A stretch of DNA of 64,000 nucleotides from Acidobacteriaceae bacterium. GTDB taxonomy: Bacteria; Acidobacteriota; Terriglobia; Terriglobales; Acidobacteriaceae. The notes beneath the pieces were generated by a model. It worked only from the letters and a program-made list of their open reading frames with translations. It did no database searches and was not told where the DNA came from. The translations under genes were made by a program, and so were the position numbers. Each line of letters opens with the position of its first letter. Within the stretch, counting starts at the first letter, position 1. The stretch spans positions 62,001 through 126,000 of the forward strand of contig DAIDKP010000016.1 of the NCBI GenBank assembly GCA_027449965.1, in the 5' to 3' direction. This document shows positions 21,192 through 28,843 of the stretch, piece by piece.

Positions 21192-23078
21192 ATGAAATCG
21201 AAAGACCGGCTTCAGCACCGGATGCTCGCGCATCGGATTGGCATATCTGGGCTGACCATGATCGTCTGGCTTGGCGGCTGCGGTGGAACACATCCAACAC
21301 CGGCACCCGCCACCACGGCACCCGCAATTGCAGCGCCCGCTTCGACCGGCAATACTCCGCGCTCCGGCAGCTCTGAGCAGATCGCAGCTACCCCGCCAGA
21401 ACCTACCCACGAGCAGGCCATCCAGCAGCTGATTGCTCGGGTGGAATCGGACATCGCACAAGGCCAGGCAAGCTACCACGAAGGTCGATTGACCGAAGCC
21501 AAGAAGCATTTTGATGCTGCCGTCGATGCGATGCTCACCGACGATATCGATATTCGCAGCAACGTCCAGTTACTGGATGAATATAACCATACGCTTGATG
21601 TTGTGAACGGCCTGGAGATGGAGGCGCTCAAACAGGGCAACGGTTTTGCACCTGTCGAAGAGCCGACTCCAGCCGATGTCGCAAATGATGTCACCTTCGC
21701 GGTTGACCCAAATCTTGTAGCCAAAGCGCGAGCCAATCTGGCCACTACGCGTAGCGATCTTCCCCTTGCCATCAATGATTACGTCGCGGCATTCATCAAC
21801 TTTTTCTCCAATACAAAGATTGGGCACAACACGCTCAAACACTCTCTGGAACGCAGCGGAAAATATCGCGCAATGATTCAGCATGTCATGGCTCAGGAGG
21901 GTGTTCCCCAGGATCTGATCTATCTGGCCGTCGCCGAATCCGGCTTCCAGCCCCAGGTCGTCAATCGACAATCCGGCGCCGGCGGCATGTGGCAGTTCAT
22001 GCCTCATGGCAACTATGGCCTGGTTCGCAACAGCTACGTCGATGAACGCTTCGATCCTGAAAAATCCACCCGCGCTTACGCGCGTTATATGAAGTTTCTC
22101 TATGACCAGCTCGGCGACTGGTATCTGGCAATGGCAGCCTACGACTGGGGCGCCGGCAACGTGCAACGCGCTGTGCAGAAAACCGGGTACGCCGACTACT
22201 GGGAGCTATACAAACGAAACAATCTCCCGGGAGAAACAAAAAATTATGTCCCTGAAATCCTCGCAGCCATCATCATTGCCAACAATCGCAAGCAATACGG
22301 CTTTGACGACATCCAACTCGACCCACCCGTAGTCATCGACACCGTCAAGATTGACTATTCACTCGACATCCGGCTCGCCGCAGATATCGTGAATGCGGAT
22401 CCGCGCGAGTTAATGGCGCTCAACCCATCCTTGCTGCGCATGATCACCCCACCACCTTCCATGCTTCAGGAACCGTTCGAGCTGCATCTGCCACCCGGCA
22501 CAGCCTCCGCTTTTCTGGCAAAGATCAGCCGCATCCCTGTCGAGCATCGCACAGCATGGCGCTACCACACCGTCTCTGCGGAAGACACGCTTGCCAGCGT
22601 CGCACGCAACTATCGGGTCTCTGTCGGAGAGCTTGCCCAGGTCAATCACCTCCAGGCCGATGACACGCTGCAAAACGTCGATGCACTCGTCATTCCCGCG
22701 GCTCCAGCAGCTCCCGCGCGACGACGCGTCACTTTTTATCGAGCTCATCGAGGTGACACTCTGGTCACGATTGCAGATCGTTTCGGCGTTTCAATTTCCG
22801 ATCTCCGCCGATGGAACAAGCGCAGCGGAACCCGTGTCGTCAGCGGTGAGCGCATCCGCGTTACCGAACCTTCTACGATCGCTCGCAGCCGCTCCAGCCA
22901 AGGCTCCAAGCCCCACGCATCCCGGCGCAGGCTCAACGCTTCCGGCACATCGCATCATCCCGCCTCTACCGCTCAGACAAGCAGAAAGACAGCTCCGGAC
23001 ACACCTCATTCCGCGTCGAAATCAAAACGGCACAGCACTGTCCAACCCAGCACAAAAAAGAAAAAACACAAGAAGTAG
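21192..23078 (+). CDS. mltD: MltD-like membrane-bound lytic murein transglycosylase with two LysM domains
   Basis: A 628-residue lipoprotein-like murein hydrolase. The lipobox IVWLGGC lies near residue 30, after a short basic N-terminus. A Pro/Ala-rich linker leads to a helical region and then the SLT domain: YLAVAESGFQPQVVNRQSGA with the catalytic Glu in AESGF, AGGMWQFMP and MAAYDWGAGNVQRAV. Two LysM peptidoglycan-binding repeats follow (YHTVSAEDTLASVARNYRVS and FYRAHRGDTLVTIADRFGVS). The C-terminal 60 residues are Ser/Lys/Arg-rich, ending KKKKHKK. I start at ATG 21192; the frame is open to 21126 but the upstream residues would displace the lipoprotein signal. Confidence 0.92.
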   Translation: MKSKDRLQHRMLAHRIGISGLTMIVWLGGCGGTHPTPAPATTAPAIAAPASTGNTPRSGSSEQIAATPPEPTHEQAIQQLIARVESDIAQGQASYHEGRLTEAKKHFDAAVDAMLTDDIDIRSNVQLLDEYNHTLDVVNGLEMEALKQGNGFAPVEEPTPADVANDVTFAVDPNLVAKARANLATTRSDLPLAINDYVAAFINFFSNTKIGHNTLKHSLERSGKYRAMIQHVMAQEGVPQDLIYLAVAESGFQPQVVNRQSGAGGMWQFMPHGNYGLVRNSYVDERFDPEKSTRAYARYMKFLYDQLGDWYLAMAAYDWGAGNVQRAVQKTGYADYWELYKRNNLPGETKNYVPEILAAIIIANNRKQYGFDDIQLDPPVVIDTVKIDYSLDIRLAADIVNADPRELMALNPSLLRMITPPPSMLQEPFELHLPPGTASAFLAKISRIPVEHRTAWRYHTVSAEDTLASVARNYRVSVGELAQVNHLQADDTLQNVDALVIPAAPAAPARRRVTFYRAHRGDTLVTIADRFGVSISDLRRWNKRSGTRVVSGERIRVTEPSTIARSRSSQGSKPHASRRRLNASGTSHHPASTAQTSRKTAPDTPHSASKSKRHSTVQPSTKKKKHKK

Positions 23079-23110
23079 TCAATTACATACTTGTCAGCGC
23101 TCGCATTTCG

Positions 23111-23126
23111 TAGCAAGCTATTGCTA
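23111..23126. promoter_or_regulatory. Palindrome upstream of the histone-like gene
   Basis: TAGCAA at 23111-23116 and its complement TTGCTA at 23121-23126, with the palindromic spacer GCTA, form a 16-base perfect dyad. It lies 59 bases before the histone-like start, where an operator could sit. No match to a known regulator is claimed. Confidence 0.35.
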
Positions 23127-23184
23127 AAATGTGCGCCGATGGCGATTACAGAAAAATCGCGTTACGTAATTTTGACAGGCATCC

Positions 23185-23982
23185 ATGGTTCGACAGGTTG
23201 GAGTATCCGATGATCCAGTTCGCATCCAAATTCGCAGTGCAGCACGGATTGCAATTCCTCTTGAGGACGACCGCATGGAGCGCATGATTCCGATTTGCGC
23301 ACGCAGCGAAACAGGCGAGGTATCGATGCGGTCGTTCGCGAATCCGGCGCAGGATATTGAGCTGAACGATGACCCGGCACCGGAGACGACTCGAAGCCAG
23401 CACAAGGCCGCGCTCGAATCTGGACGCACCGTGGCTACCACAGCATCCACATCCAGCAAGCCTCAGGCTTCGATCAAGCATCGGCCCGCTACCGCCGAGA
23501 AACCCATTGCAAAGTCTGCACCACACAAAGTGGCGCCGACTCAAAAGATTGTGGCGGCCTCCGCCACACAAAAGTCTGCCGCAAAAATGCAGAGTAGTTC
23601 TGGTGCGAAAAGCGGCGGCAAGGTTGTGGCGAAAGCTGCAACCGGCAAGCGCACCAGCAAATCCACTAAGCGAGGTAAAACTGTGGCAGCTCCCAAAGCA
23701 GCTAAGAAAACTGAAGTGAAGAAAGTGGCAGCCAAGAAGCCGGCAGCCAAGAAGGCGGCTCCGAAGCCAGCAGCGAAGAAAGCTGCAGCCAAGGCTCCGG
23801 CCAAGAAAGCGGTTGCAAAGAAAGCAGTCGCCAAAAAGCCAGTCGCCAAGAAAGCGGCTCCTGCAAAGAAAGCAGTCGCCAAGAAGGCAGCCCCTGCAAA
23901 GAAAGCGGCTCCTGCAAAGAAAGCGGTCGCGAAAAAGGCACCCGCAAAGAAGGCTGTTGCCAAGAAGCCCGCAGCGAAGTAA
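23185..23982 (+). CDS. Histone-H1-like Ala/Lys-rich repeat DNA-binding protein
   Basis: A 265-residue protein in two halves. The first 65 residues are of ordinary composition and include a short acidic stretch (DIELNDDPAPE). The rest becomes steadily richer in Lys and Ala and ends in about 90 residues of AAKKPAAKKAAPK / AKKAVAKKPVAKK repeats, as in the C-terminal tails of histone H1 and of bacterial H1-like proteins such as Hc1/Hc2, AlgP and BpH. Such tails condense DNA. I take ATG 23185, but ATGs at 23275 and 23284 (MERMIPICA) are alternatives. A strong terminator follows. The long antisense frame over this gene is a composition artefact. Confidence 0.78.
   Translation: MVRQVGVSDDPVRIQIRSAARIAIPLEDDRMERMIPICARSETGEVSMRSFANPAQDIELNDDPAPETTRSQHKAALESGRTVATTASTSSKPQASIKHRPATAEKPIAKSAPHKVAPTQKIVAASATQKSAAKMQSSSGAKSGGKVVAKAATGKRTSKSTKRGKTVAAPKAAKKTEVKKVAAKKPAAKKAAPKPAAKKAAAKAPAKKAVAKKAVAKKPVAKKAAPAKKAVAKKAAPAKKAAPAKKAVAKKAPAKKAVAKKPAAK
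23718..23979 (+). repeat. Degenerate tandem repeat encoding KAAP/KKAVA motifs
   Basis: About 260 bases of imperfect 15- and 30-base units built on GCCAAGAAAGCGGCT, encoding the Lys/Ala/Pro/Val tail of the histone-like protein. Such tracts expand and contract by slippage, so length may vary between strains. Confidence 0.75.
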
Positions 23983-24018
23983 CTGCGAGACTCTCCGCAT
24001 CAGACAATTCAAAGGCAA

Positions 24019-24062
24019 GCAAAAAGGCCCGTTTGCAGGAAACTGCATTCGGGCCTTTTTGC
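24019..24062 (+). terminator. Intrinsic terminator of the histone-like gene
   Basis: Outer stem arms 24019-24031 and 24050-24062 (GCAAAAAGGCCCG and complement), a symmetrical TT/TT internal loop, then an inner TGCAG/CTGCA stem capped by a GAAA tetraloop. It sits between the convergent histone-like and peroxiredoxin genes and could work in both directions. Confidence 0.88.
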
Positions 24063-24123
24063 GTGTCCTCTACATCTTCATCCGGCTGTATAGGGTGGTT
24101 TCTGCACTCGATACAGCGACCGC

Positions 24124-24657
24124 CTACTTGCCTCCGTCGCGAATCGCTGCCAGCACCTGCGTGCTGTGATCCTTGATGTCCTTGTCCACATCCGGCCACA
24201 CCTTCACGATCTTGCCCTGCGGATCAATGAGAAACGTCTGTCGCACTGCAATGTTCATAATTCCGAAGTGACGCACCGGAACACCATACTCATCCACAAC
24301 CTTGTGCTTGGGATCAGCCAGCAGCTTGAAGGTCAGGCTTTCCTTGGAGCAGAAGGTTGCATGACTCTGCGGCGTATCCAGGCTCACGCCCAGCACCACA
24401 GCATTGACCGCGCTGAATTTGGACAAATCACGTTGAAAGTTATGCGCCTCCAGCGTGCAACCGGGCGTCATGTCCTTGGGGTAGAAGTACAACACAACCC
24501 ACTTGCCGCGATACTGCGAAAGACTGATCGGCGTGTTGCTCTGGGAAGGCAGTGTAAAGTCAGGTGCTGGCGTGCCTGCCTGCAGGTCACCCGCAAAAGC
24601 AGGCACAGCAGCCAGACCCAGAATCACAACGGCAACAATTAAAAACTTCTTCATCAT
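24124..24657 (-). CDS. Exported peroxiredoxin (BCP/PrxQ type)
   Basis: A 177-residue AhpC/TSA-family peroxidase with a clear signal peptide (KKFLIVAVVILGLAAVPAFA). The active site KDMTPGCTLEAHNF carries the peroxidatic Cys at residue 67. The resolving Cys five residues later in classic BCP is absent (the position is His), while Cys 103 in TFCSKESLTF may replace it or the protein may be 1-Cys. Export to the periplasm is unusual for BCP, which is mostly cytoplasmic. Periplasmic thiol donors would be needed to recycle it. AGGAG lies about 7 bases before the ATG. Downstream of lpxI on the same strand, but 126 bases away. Confidence 0.88.
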   Translation of the reverse strand: MMKKFLIVAVVILGLAAVPAFAGDLQAGTPAPDFTLPSQSNTPISLSQYRGKWVVLYFYPKDMTPGCTLEAHNFQRDLSKFSAVNAVVLGVSLDTPQSHATFCSKESLTFKLLADPKHKVVDEYGVPVRHFGIMNIAVRQTFLIDPQGKIVKVWPDVDKDIKDHSTQVLAAIRDGGK

Positions 24658-24783
24658 TCTCTTCTCCTGTCATGAATCAATGAGCGGACCGGTAGGTTCC
24701 AATTGCGGCAATCGGATGAAACGACGGCTTTATCGCCAACCACGCGGAAACCCTTATTCGTTCCCATTTCCGACACGCAATGA

Positions 24784-25653
24784 TTATCCGCGCGGAACCG
24801 CCACAATAGCAATCTCTGCCGATTCCGCCATGCCAAGCACTGTGGTGAGATCAAAAATCAGCGTTCGATCAGCCTCGACCGCAAGGCAGGCAGCGCCGGC
24901 GCGAATCATCGATTCCATCGTCCTCGCACCAATCACAGGCACATCGAAACGCATATCCTGCTTCGGCTTGGCCTGTTTCACCACCGTCAGCGCTCGATCC
25001 AGCGTCGAAGCCTCTGCGTCCAGCGAAGCCATCAAAGCTCCGGCACGTTCAATCGTCGCATCGGTACCCTCCATTGCTTCCACGGCTACACATGCCTGCG
25101 CCGCAATGACCACGGTCTGGCCTATATCCCACTCCGCCAGCGATCGCGCCACGCTCAGACCATACTGGATGTTTCGTCGCTCTTCTTCGCTTGGTGCGCG
25201 TCTCGTCAGCACGCCTTCACGCGCCAGCAGCGGCTCCAGAAACGCAGTGGACGAAATCAGTTCGATCCCCTCATCCGCCAGCACCTTGGCCACAGCTCCC
25301 AGCAGCATGTCTGTTGAGCGCGTACGCAAATTCAGCAGCAGCTTCGCCAATCTCCAATCCGGTCGAATCGAAGAAAAAATCTGCTTGTGCTTCACCTGAC
25401 CGGCCATCACAGCACGCCGCACATCTTCCGCATGGAAGGTTTCAATCAGGCGCGAAAGTTCTCCCAGCGAAAGCCAGTGAACCGTGATTCCGCGATCCGT
25501 TTCCGCGCGGCGATCCATCTCAGGATCGGTCTCTTCTCGAATCGCCGCAACCACAACATGCAAACCTTCAGCTCGCGCCGCATCCAGCAGCAAAAACGGA
25601 AATCGGCCATTGCCCGCGATCAACCCAAGGCGCTCCGAACCCGCTTCCGTCAC
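24784..25653 (-). CDS. lpxI: UDP-2,3-diacylglucosamine pyrophosphatase LpxI
   Basis: A 289-residue protein of the LpxI (former DUF1009) family, which hydrolyses UDP-2,3-diacylglucosamine to lipid X and replaces LpxH in many bacteria. Recognisable blocks are RLGLIAGNGRFPFLLLDAAR at the start, the AGQVKHKQIF segment, the ISSTAFLEPLL segment and the C-terminal DVPVIGARTMESMIRAGAAC. Start is GTG 25653, which overlaps the lpxA stop by GTGA, so the two are probably translationally coupled. It places the third lipid A step directly after the first. Confidence 0.92.
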   Translation of the reverse strand: MTEAGSERLGLIAGNGRFPFLLLDAARAEGLHVVVAAIREETDPEMDRRAETDRGITVHWLSLGELSRLIETFHAEDVRRAVMAGQVKHKQIFSSIRPDWRLAKLLLNLRTRSTDMLLGAVAKVLADEGIELISSTAFLEPLLAREGVLTRRAPSEEERRNIQYGLSVARSLAEWDIGQTVVIAAQACVAVEAMEGTDATIERAGALMASLDAEASTLDRALTVVKQAKPKQDMRFDVPVIGARTMESMIRAGAACLAVEADRTLIFDLTTVLGMAESAEIAIVAVPRG

Positions 25654-26447
25654 TTGATCACTCCACGCTGACTATGCCGGATAAAATCAACCAGCTCCTG
25701 CACGTCAGAGCGCGTCTCCTCAGAGAGCGATGCATCCTCCGCCAGCAACTGCATTCGCTCCACAGCCTCGCTTGTATTCAGGCGAGCCGCCAGCAGCAGG
25801 CGAAACGCCGCACGGAGCAGCTTCAATCGCTCTTCGCTAAATCCACGGCGCTGCAGACCAACCTTGTTGATCCCAAATGCCTTGTTTTCTCTGCGCGCGC
25901 TGGTCAACGAATACGGCAGCACATCCTGCGTCACAATCGTTCCGCCGCCAATATACGCGTAGCGACCCACTGTGCAGAACTGATGCACCGGACTGAAGGC
26001 GCCAACCGTGGCAAAATCGCCGATCGTCACATGCCCGGCCAGCGTGGCAGCATTCGCCAGAATGCACTGGTTCCCCACCTGGCTGTCATGTCCAATGTGG
26101 ACATAGGCCATCAGCAGGCAGCCAGAACCAACGCGAGTCACGCCACCGCCTTTTTCCGTACCACGCGAGATCGTCACCGACTCGCGAATCGTATTGCCAT
26201 CGCCAATCTCGGTCAGCGTCGGCTCACCGTGATACTTCAAATCCTGCGGAGCAACCCCAATCGACGTGAACGGGTAGATCACATTGTCCTCGCCAAGACG
26301 AGTCCGCCCATCGAGGACAACGTGAGAGATCAGCCGATTTCTCTCACCCAGAACGACCTCTGACCCGATAACGCAAAAGGGGCCTATCTCGCACGACTCC
26401 GGAACCACGGCTCCGTGTGCGATCACGGCACTGGAGTGAACGCTCAT
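25650..26447 (-). CDS. lpxA: Acyl-ACP:UDP-N-acetylglucosamine O-acyltransferase
   Basis: A 265-residue trimeric left-handed beta-helix enzyme that starts lipid A synthesis by moving a 3-hydroxyacyl chain to UDP-GlcNAc. The hexapeptide repeats begin at VHSSAVIAHGAVVPESCEIG; the catalytic His region is LMAYVHIGHDSQVGNQ, and the family signature FCTVGRYAYIGGGT and NKVGLQRRGFSEERLKLLR follow. ATG 26447 overlaps the fabZ stop as ATGA; a longer open frame upstream to 26510 only duplicates fabZ coding in another phase. Part of the fabZ-lpxA-lpxI run. Confidence 0.95.
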   Translation of the reverse strand: MSVHSSAVIAHGAVVPESCEIGPFCVIGSEVVLGERNRLISHVVLDGRTRLGEDNVIYPFTSIGVAPQDLKYHGEPTLTEIGDGNTIRESVTISRGTEKGGGVTRVGSGCLLMAYVHIGHDSQVGNQCILANAATLAGHVTIGDFATVGAFSPVHQFCTVGRYAYIGGGTIVTQDVLPYSLTSARRENKAFGINKVGLQRRGFSEERLKLLRAAFRLLLAARLNTSEAVERMQLLAEDASLSEETRSDVQELVDFIRHSQRGVIK

Positions 26448-26938
26448 GCCTCCGCACCCGCAGACGTCGAATCCGGAGCAGGTCGAGCGCCACGCGGCAC
26501 AACCGCACAAGTAAGCGTCGCCTCACAGGCAAGCTTGTCTCCGATGTACGCCTTGCCCGCCATCCGTCCCACCCGCGGGCGAAAGCTCAGCACTTCCACT
26601 TCAATTCGCAACTGATCTCCCGGCGTCACCGGACGACGAAACTTTGCCCCCTCGATACCGGTGAAGACGACGAGCTTGTTTTCACGCTCTGCAATCTCCT
26701 GCAATAAAAGAATGCAGCCGGCCTGAGCCATCGCCTCCACAACGAGCACACCGGGCATGATCGGATGACCCGGAAAATGTCCGTTGAAAAACTCCTCGTT
26801 GATCGTTACATTCTTGATCGCTGTTATGCGTTGCGCTCGTTCAAAGCCAATCACGCGATCGATCAGCAGAAACGGGTAGCGATGCGGAAGAAACTCCATC
26901 ACCTGGCTGATGTCCATCGTCTGCGGCGCGTCGTTCAT
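26444..26938 (-). CDS. fabZ: 3-hydroxyacyl-[acyl-carrier-protein] dehydratase FabZ
   Basis: A 164-residue hot-dog-fold dehydratase of fatty acid elongation. It has PHRYPFLLIDRV, the active-site helix GHFPGHPIMPGVLVVEAMAQ with catalytic His 54 and Glu 68, and FRRPVTPGDQLRIEVEV. GGAG lies 7 bases before ATG 26938. FabZ competes with LpxA for 3-hydroxyacyl-ACP, which explains the frequent fabZ-lpxA pairing. The tail beyond residue 150 is Pro/Ala/Ser-rich and longer than in most homologues. Confidence 0.95.
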   Translation of the reverse strand: MNDAPQTMDISQVMEFLPHRYPFLLIDRVIGFERAQRITAIKNVTINEEFFNGHFPGHPIMPGVLVVEAMAQAGCILLLQEIAERENKLVVFTGIEGAKFRRPVTPGDQLRIEVEVLSFRPRVGRMAGKAYIGDKLACEATLTCAVVPRGARPAPDSTSAGAEA

Positions 26939-27023
26939 GCGGGACTCCGGAGTGAGAGATATGCGCCTGTCTGCGCAAAGGCTGATTATAAATTGCGCAG
27001 CAGATCCCTGTTGCTTTCGGCTT

Positions 27024-27821
27024 TCACCTCACAATGCGCCGGGCCGTAGCCTGAGGGTCAAACTCGTCGGCTGGCAGTGCCCGGTCATACTCTGCACCAA
27101 GCAGAAATCGCTCGTTGATCATGTCGCCATTGTGATAACGGGTAATGCTGTACGGCGTTTCAATGCCGTCCACAACACGATAGTTGTCATACTCTTCGAC
27201 ATCTTCGTCCTTGTCTTTGTAGACAGGATCGCGCCAGCGAAAGATACACCGCAGCGGCAGGTGCGTTTCTGCGTCCAGTTGCAACGTCACCGAGTCATTC
27301 GTCGCTGAGATCATCGTCACCTGATCCGCCAGATGGCGCTCGGCAAGCTGCTGTCCGTCATAGGTAAAAATCGTATTCGGATCGGAATACCACGTATGCA
27401 TGACCGTCTCAATCGAGTGACTGCGCCGTCGCAGATAATCTTCCAACTGATCCTTGGGGAGCGGCTTCATCCCGCGATAAAGAATCTCCCACCCTTCATG
27501 CGCGTTGAAGATCTGCACGTCGTCACGATGTTTCGTAAACTCCCAGCGATCGAGATCCGGGGCCTGGTGAAAGAACCAGAACTGAGTCGTGATTCCATTC
27601 GGCTTGCCCTGATAAAACTGCGCCGTCGTACCCCACCACTCGTAGTTCGGCATGTCCATCCACAAGCCTCCGCCCAGCGCCTTCACCATCGCCTGCAGCA
27701 GCGCTCGGGCATGGGCTGAGTTCTTCTCCGTCGCGGCATCTTGCGCATGCAACCCACGCGAACACAACAAAGCCGCCACCAGCATCCAACTCAGCACACA
27801 CCTGGAGATTCCTCGTCGCAT
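27024..27821 (-). CDS. Exported LolA-like (outer-membrane lipoprotein-sorting fold) protein
   Basis: A 265-residue exported protein: signal peptide CVLSWMLVAALLCSRGLHAQ, then ALLQAMVKALGGG followed by beta-rich segments (WEFTKHRDDVQIFNAHEGWE; HLPLRCIFRWRDPVYK; DNYRVVDGIETPYSITRYHN). The strand pattern, including a late -ETPYSITRYHNG- segment, is typical of the LolA/LolB-like proteins widespread in acidobacteria, often annotated as outer membrane lipoprotein-sorting proteins. The exact substrate is unknown. The ATG overlaps the stop of the upstream SDR gene by one base (TGATG), so they are likely coupled. It precedes the fabZ-lpxA-lpxI genes. Confidence 0.7.
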   Translation of the reverse strand: MRRGISRCVLSWMLVAALLCSRGLHAQDAATEKNSAHARALLQAMVKALGGGLWMDMPNYEWWGTTAQFYQGKPNGITTQFWFFHQAPDLDRWEFTKHRDDVQIFNAHEGWEILYRGMKPLPKDQLEDYLRRRSHSIETVMHTWYSDPNTIFTYDGQQLAERHLADQVTMISATNDSVTLQLDAETHLPLRCIFRWRDPVYKDKDEDVEEYDNYRVVDGIETPYSITRYHNGDMINERFLLGAEYDRALPADEFDPQATARRIVR

Positions 27822-28609
27822 CAACCCACCAGCACCGCTCCACCATTTACGTTGAGCACCTCTCCACTGATGAATCCCGCCTGCTGCGAACACAGAAAGA
27901 CCACCGGCGCGGCAATCTCCTCCGGCCGACCTGCCCGTCCCACCGGAATCACGGACGCGATCTGCGGTCCTCGCACCGGATCCTTCAGTGCCGCCGCCGA
28001 CATCTCCGTCGCCACCCATCCGGGCGCTACGCAATTCACCAGAATGCCGCGAGGTGCCAACTCCGACGAAAGACTTTTGGTCATGCTGATCAACGCGCCC
28101 TTCGTCGCCGCATAGTCGGCATGAAAAGCCTCGCCGCGCTGCCCGGCCGTCGAACTGATGAGCACAATGTGTCCGCGCTGAGCAAATATCTGAGACTGTG
28201 CGTCCAACTGCGTCACCATCGCTCGCACCAACCCAAAAACTGAATCCAGATTTACCCCTGAAGTCCGACTCCACTGCGCATCGCTCATCGTGGCAATCGA
28301 AGCATCGTGCGAAGGCCAGATGCCATGATTCACGATCAGGCAATCCAATCGTCCAAACACACGCGCCGCATCTTCCACCAAAGCACGCCCGTCCGTCGGC
28401 GTGCATAACTCCTGCTTCAAAGCGACACAGTGCTCCGCGCCTCCACACTCCGTCACAAGCATCTCAGCCTGCACAGCCGCTTCACGATAGCTGAAAACCA
28501 CACGCGCCCCAGCCGCTCGCAGCAATCGCACCGTAGCTGCGCCTATGCCACGTGAACCGCCCGTAACCAGTGCCACGCGACCCGAAAGATTCAGTGAAAA
28601 ACCATCCAT
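27821..28609 (-). CDS. Short-chain dehydrogenase/reductase (FabG-like)
   Basis: A 262-residue SDR. The cofactor motif TGGSRGIG, NHG in place of the usual NAG, the catalytic serine in VLISSTAG, the YAATKGALISM motif (Tyr-x3-Lys) and the C-terminal SGEVLNVNGG all fit the classical FabG/3-ketoacyl-ACP reductase type with NADP(H). Position upstream of fabZ and lpxA in the same run supports a role in making 3-hydroxyacyl-ACP, but other SDR reactions cannot be excluded. I prefer ATG 28609; TTG 28615 is the alternative. The gene opens the leftward operon; its 5' gap is shared with a divergent lipoprotein gene. Confidence 0.85.
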   Translation of the reverse strand: MDGFSLNLSGRVALVTGGSRGIGAATVRLLRAAGARVVFSYREAAVQAEMLVTECGGAEHCVALKQELCTPTDGRALVEDAARVFGRLDCLIVNHGIWPSHDASIATMSDAQWSRTSGVNLDSVFGLVRAMVTQLDAQSQIFAQRGHIVLISSTAGQRGEAFHADYAATKGALISMTKSLSSELAPRGILVNCVAPGWVATEMSAAALKDPVRGPQIASVIPVGRAGRPEEIAAPVVFLCSQQAGFISGEVLNVNGGAVLVG

Positions 28610-28843
28610 GGCCAAACGCTATCGCACCCGGGACAGGCACTGCAAATCACGTATTGTATTGACGATTTCCATCTTCCACATCAAACGTAATCAAAAATTC
28701 ATTCATCTCAAACTAACCGCTGCCGATAAAAAGAGTCTAAGCTGGCAATAAGTCAGGATTCATGCTGGTATCTCGTTCCGTCCCGGCGCACAACTGAGGC
28801 GTGATATTTCGCGCCCACATATCCCGACAGGAGCACACGCACG

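Noticed and set aside
23146-24048. 300-codon antisense frame over the histone-like gene
   Set aside because: Its Leu/Cys/Phe repeats are the complement of the Lys/Ala repeats on the plus strand.
27821-28448. Extended start of the LolA-like gene
   Set aside because: The frame is open upstream but that part is antisense-free shadow of the SDR gene in another phase; the signal peptide begins at 27821.
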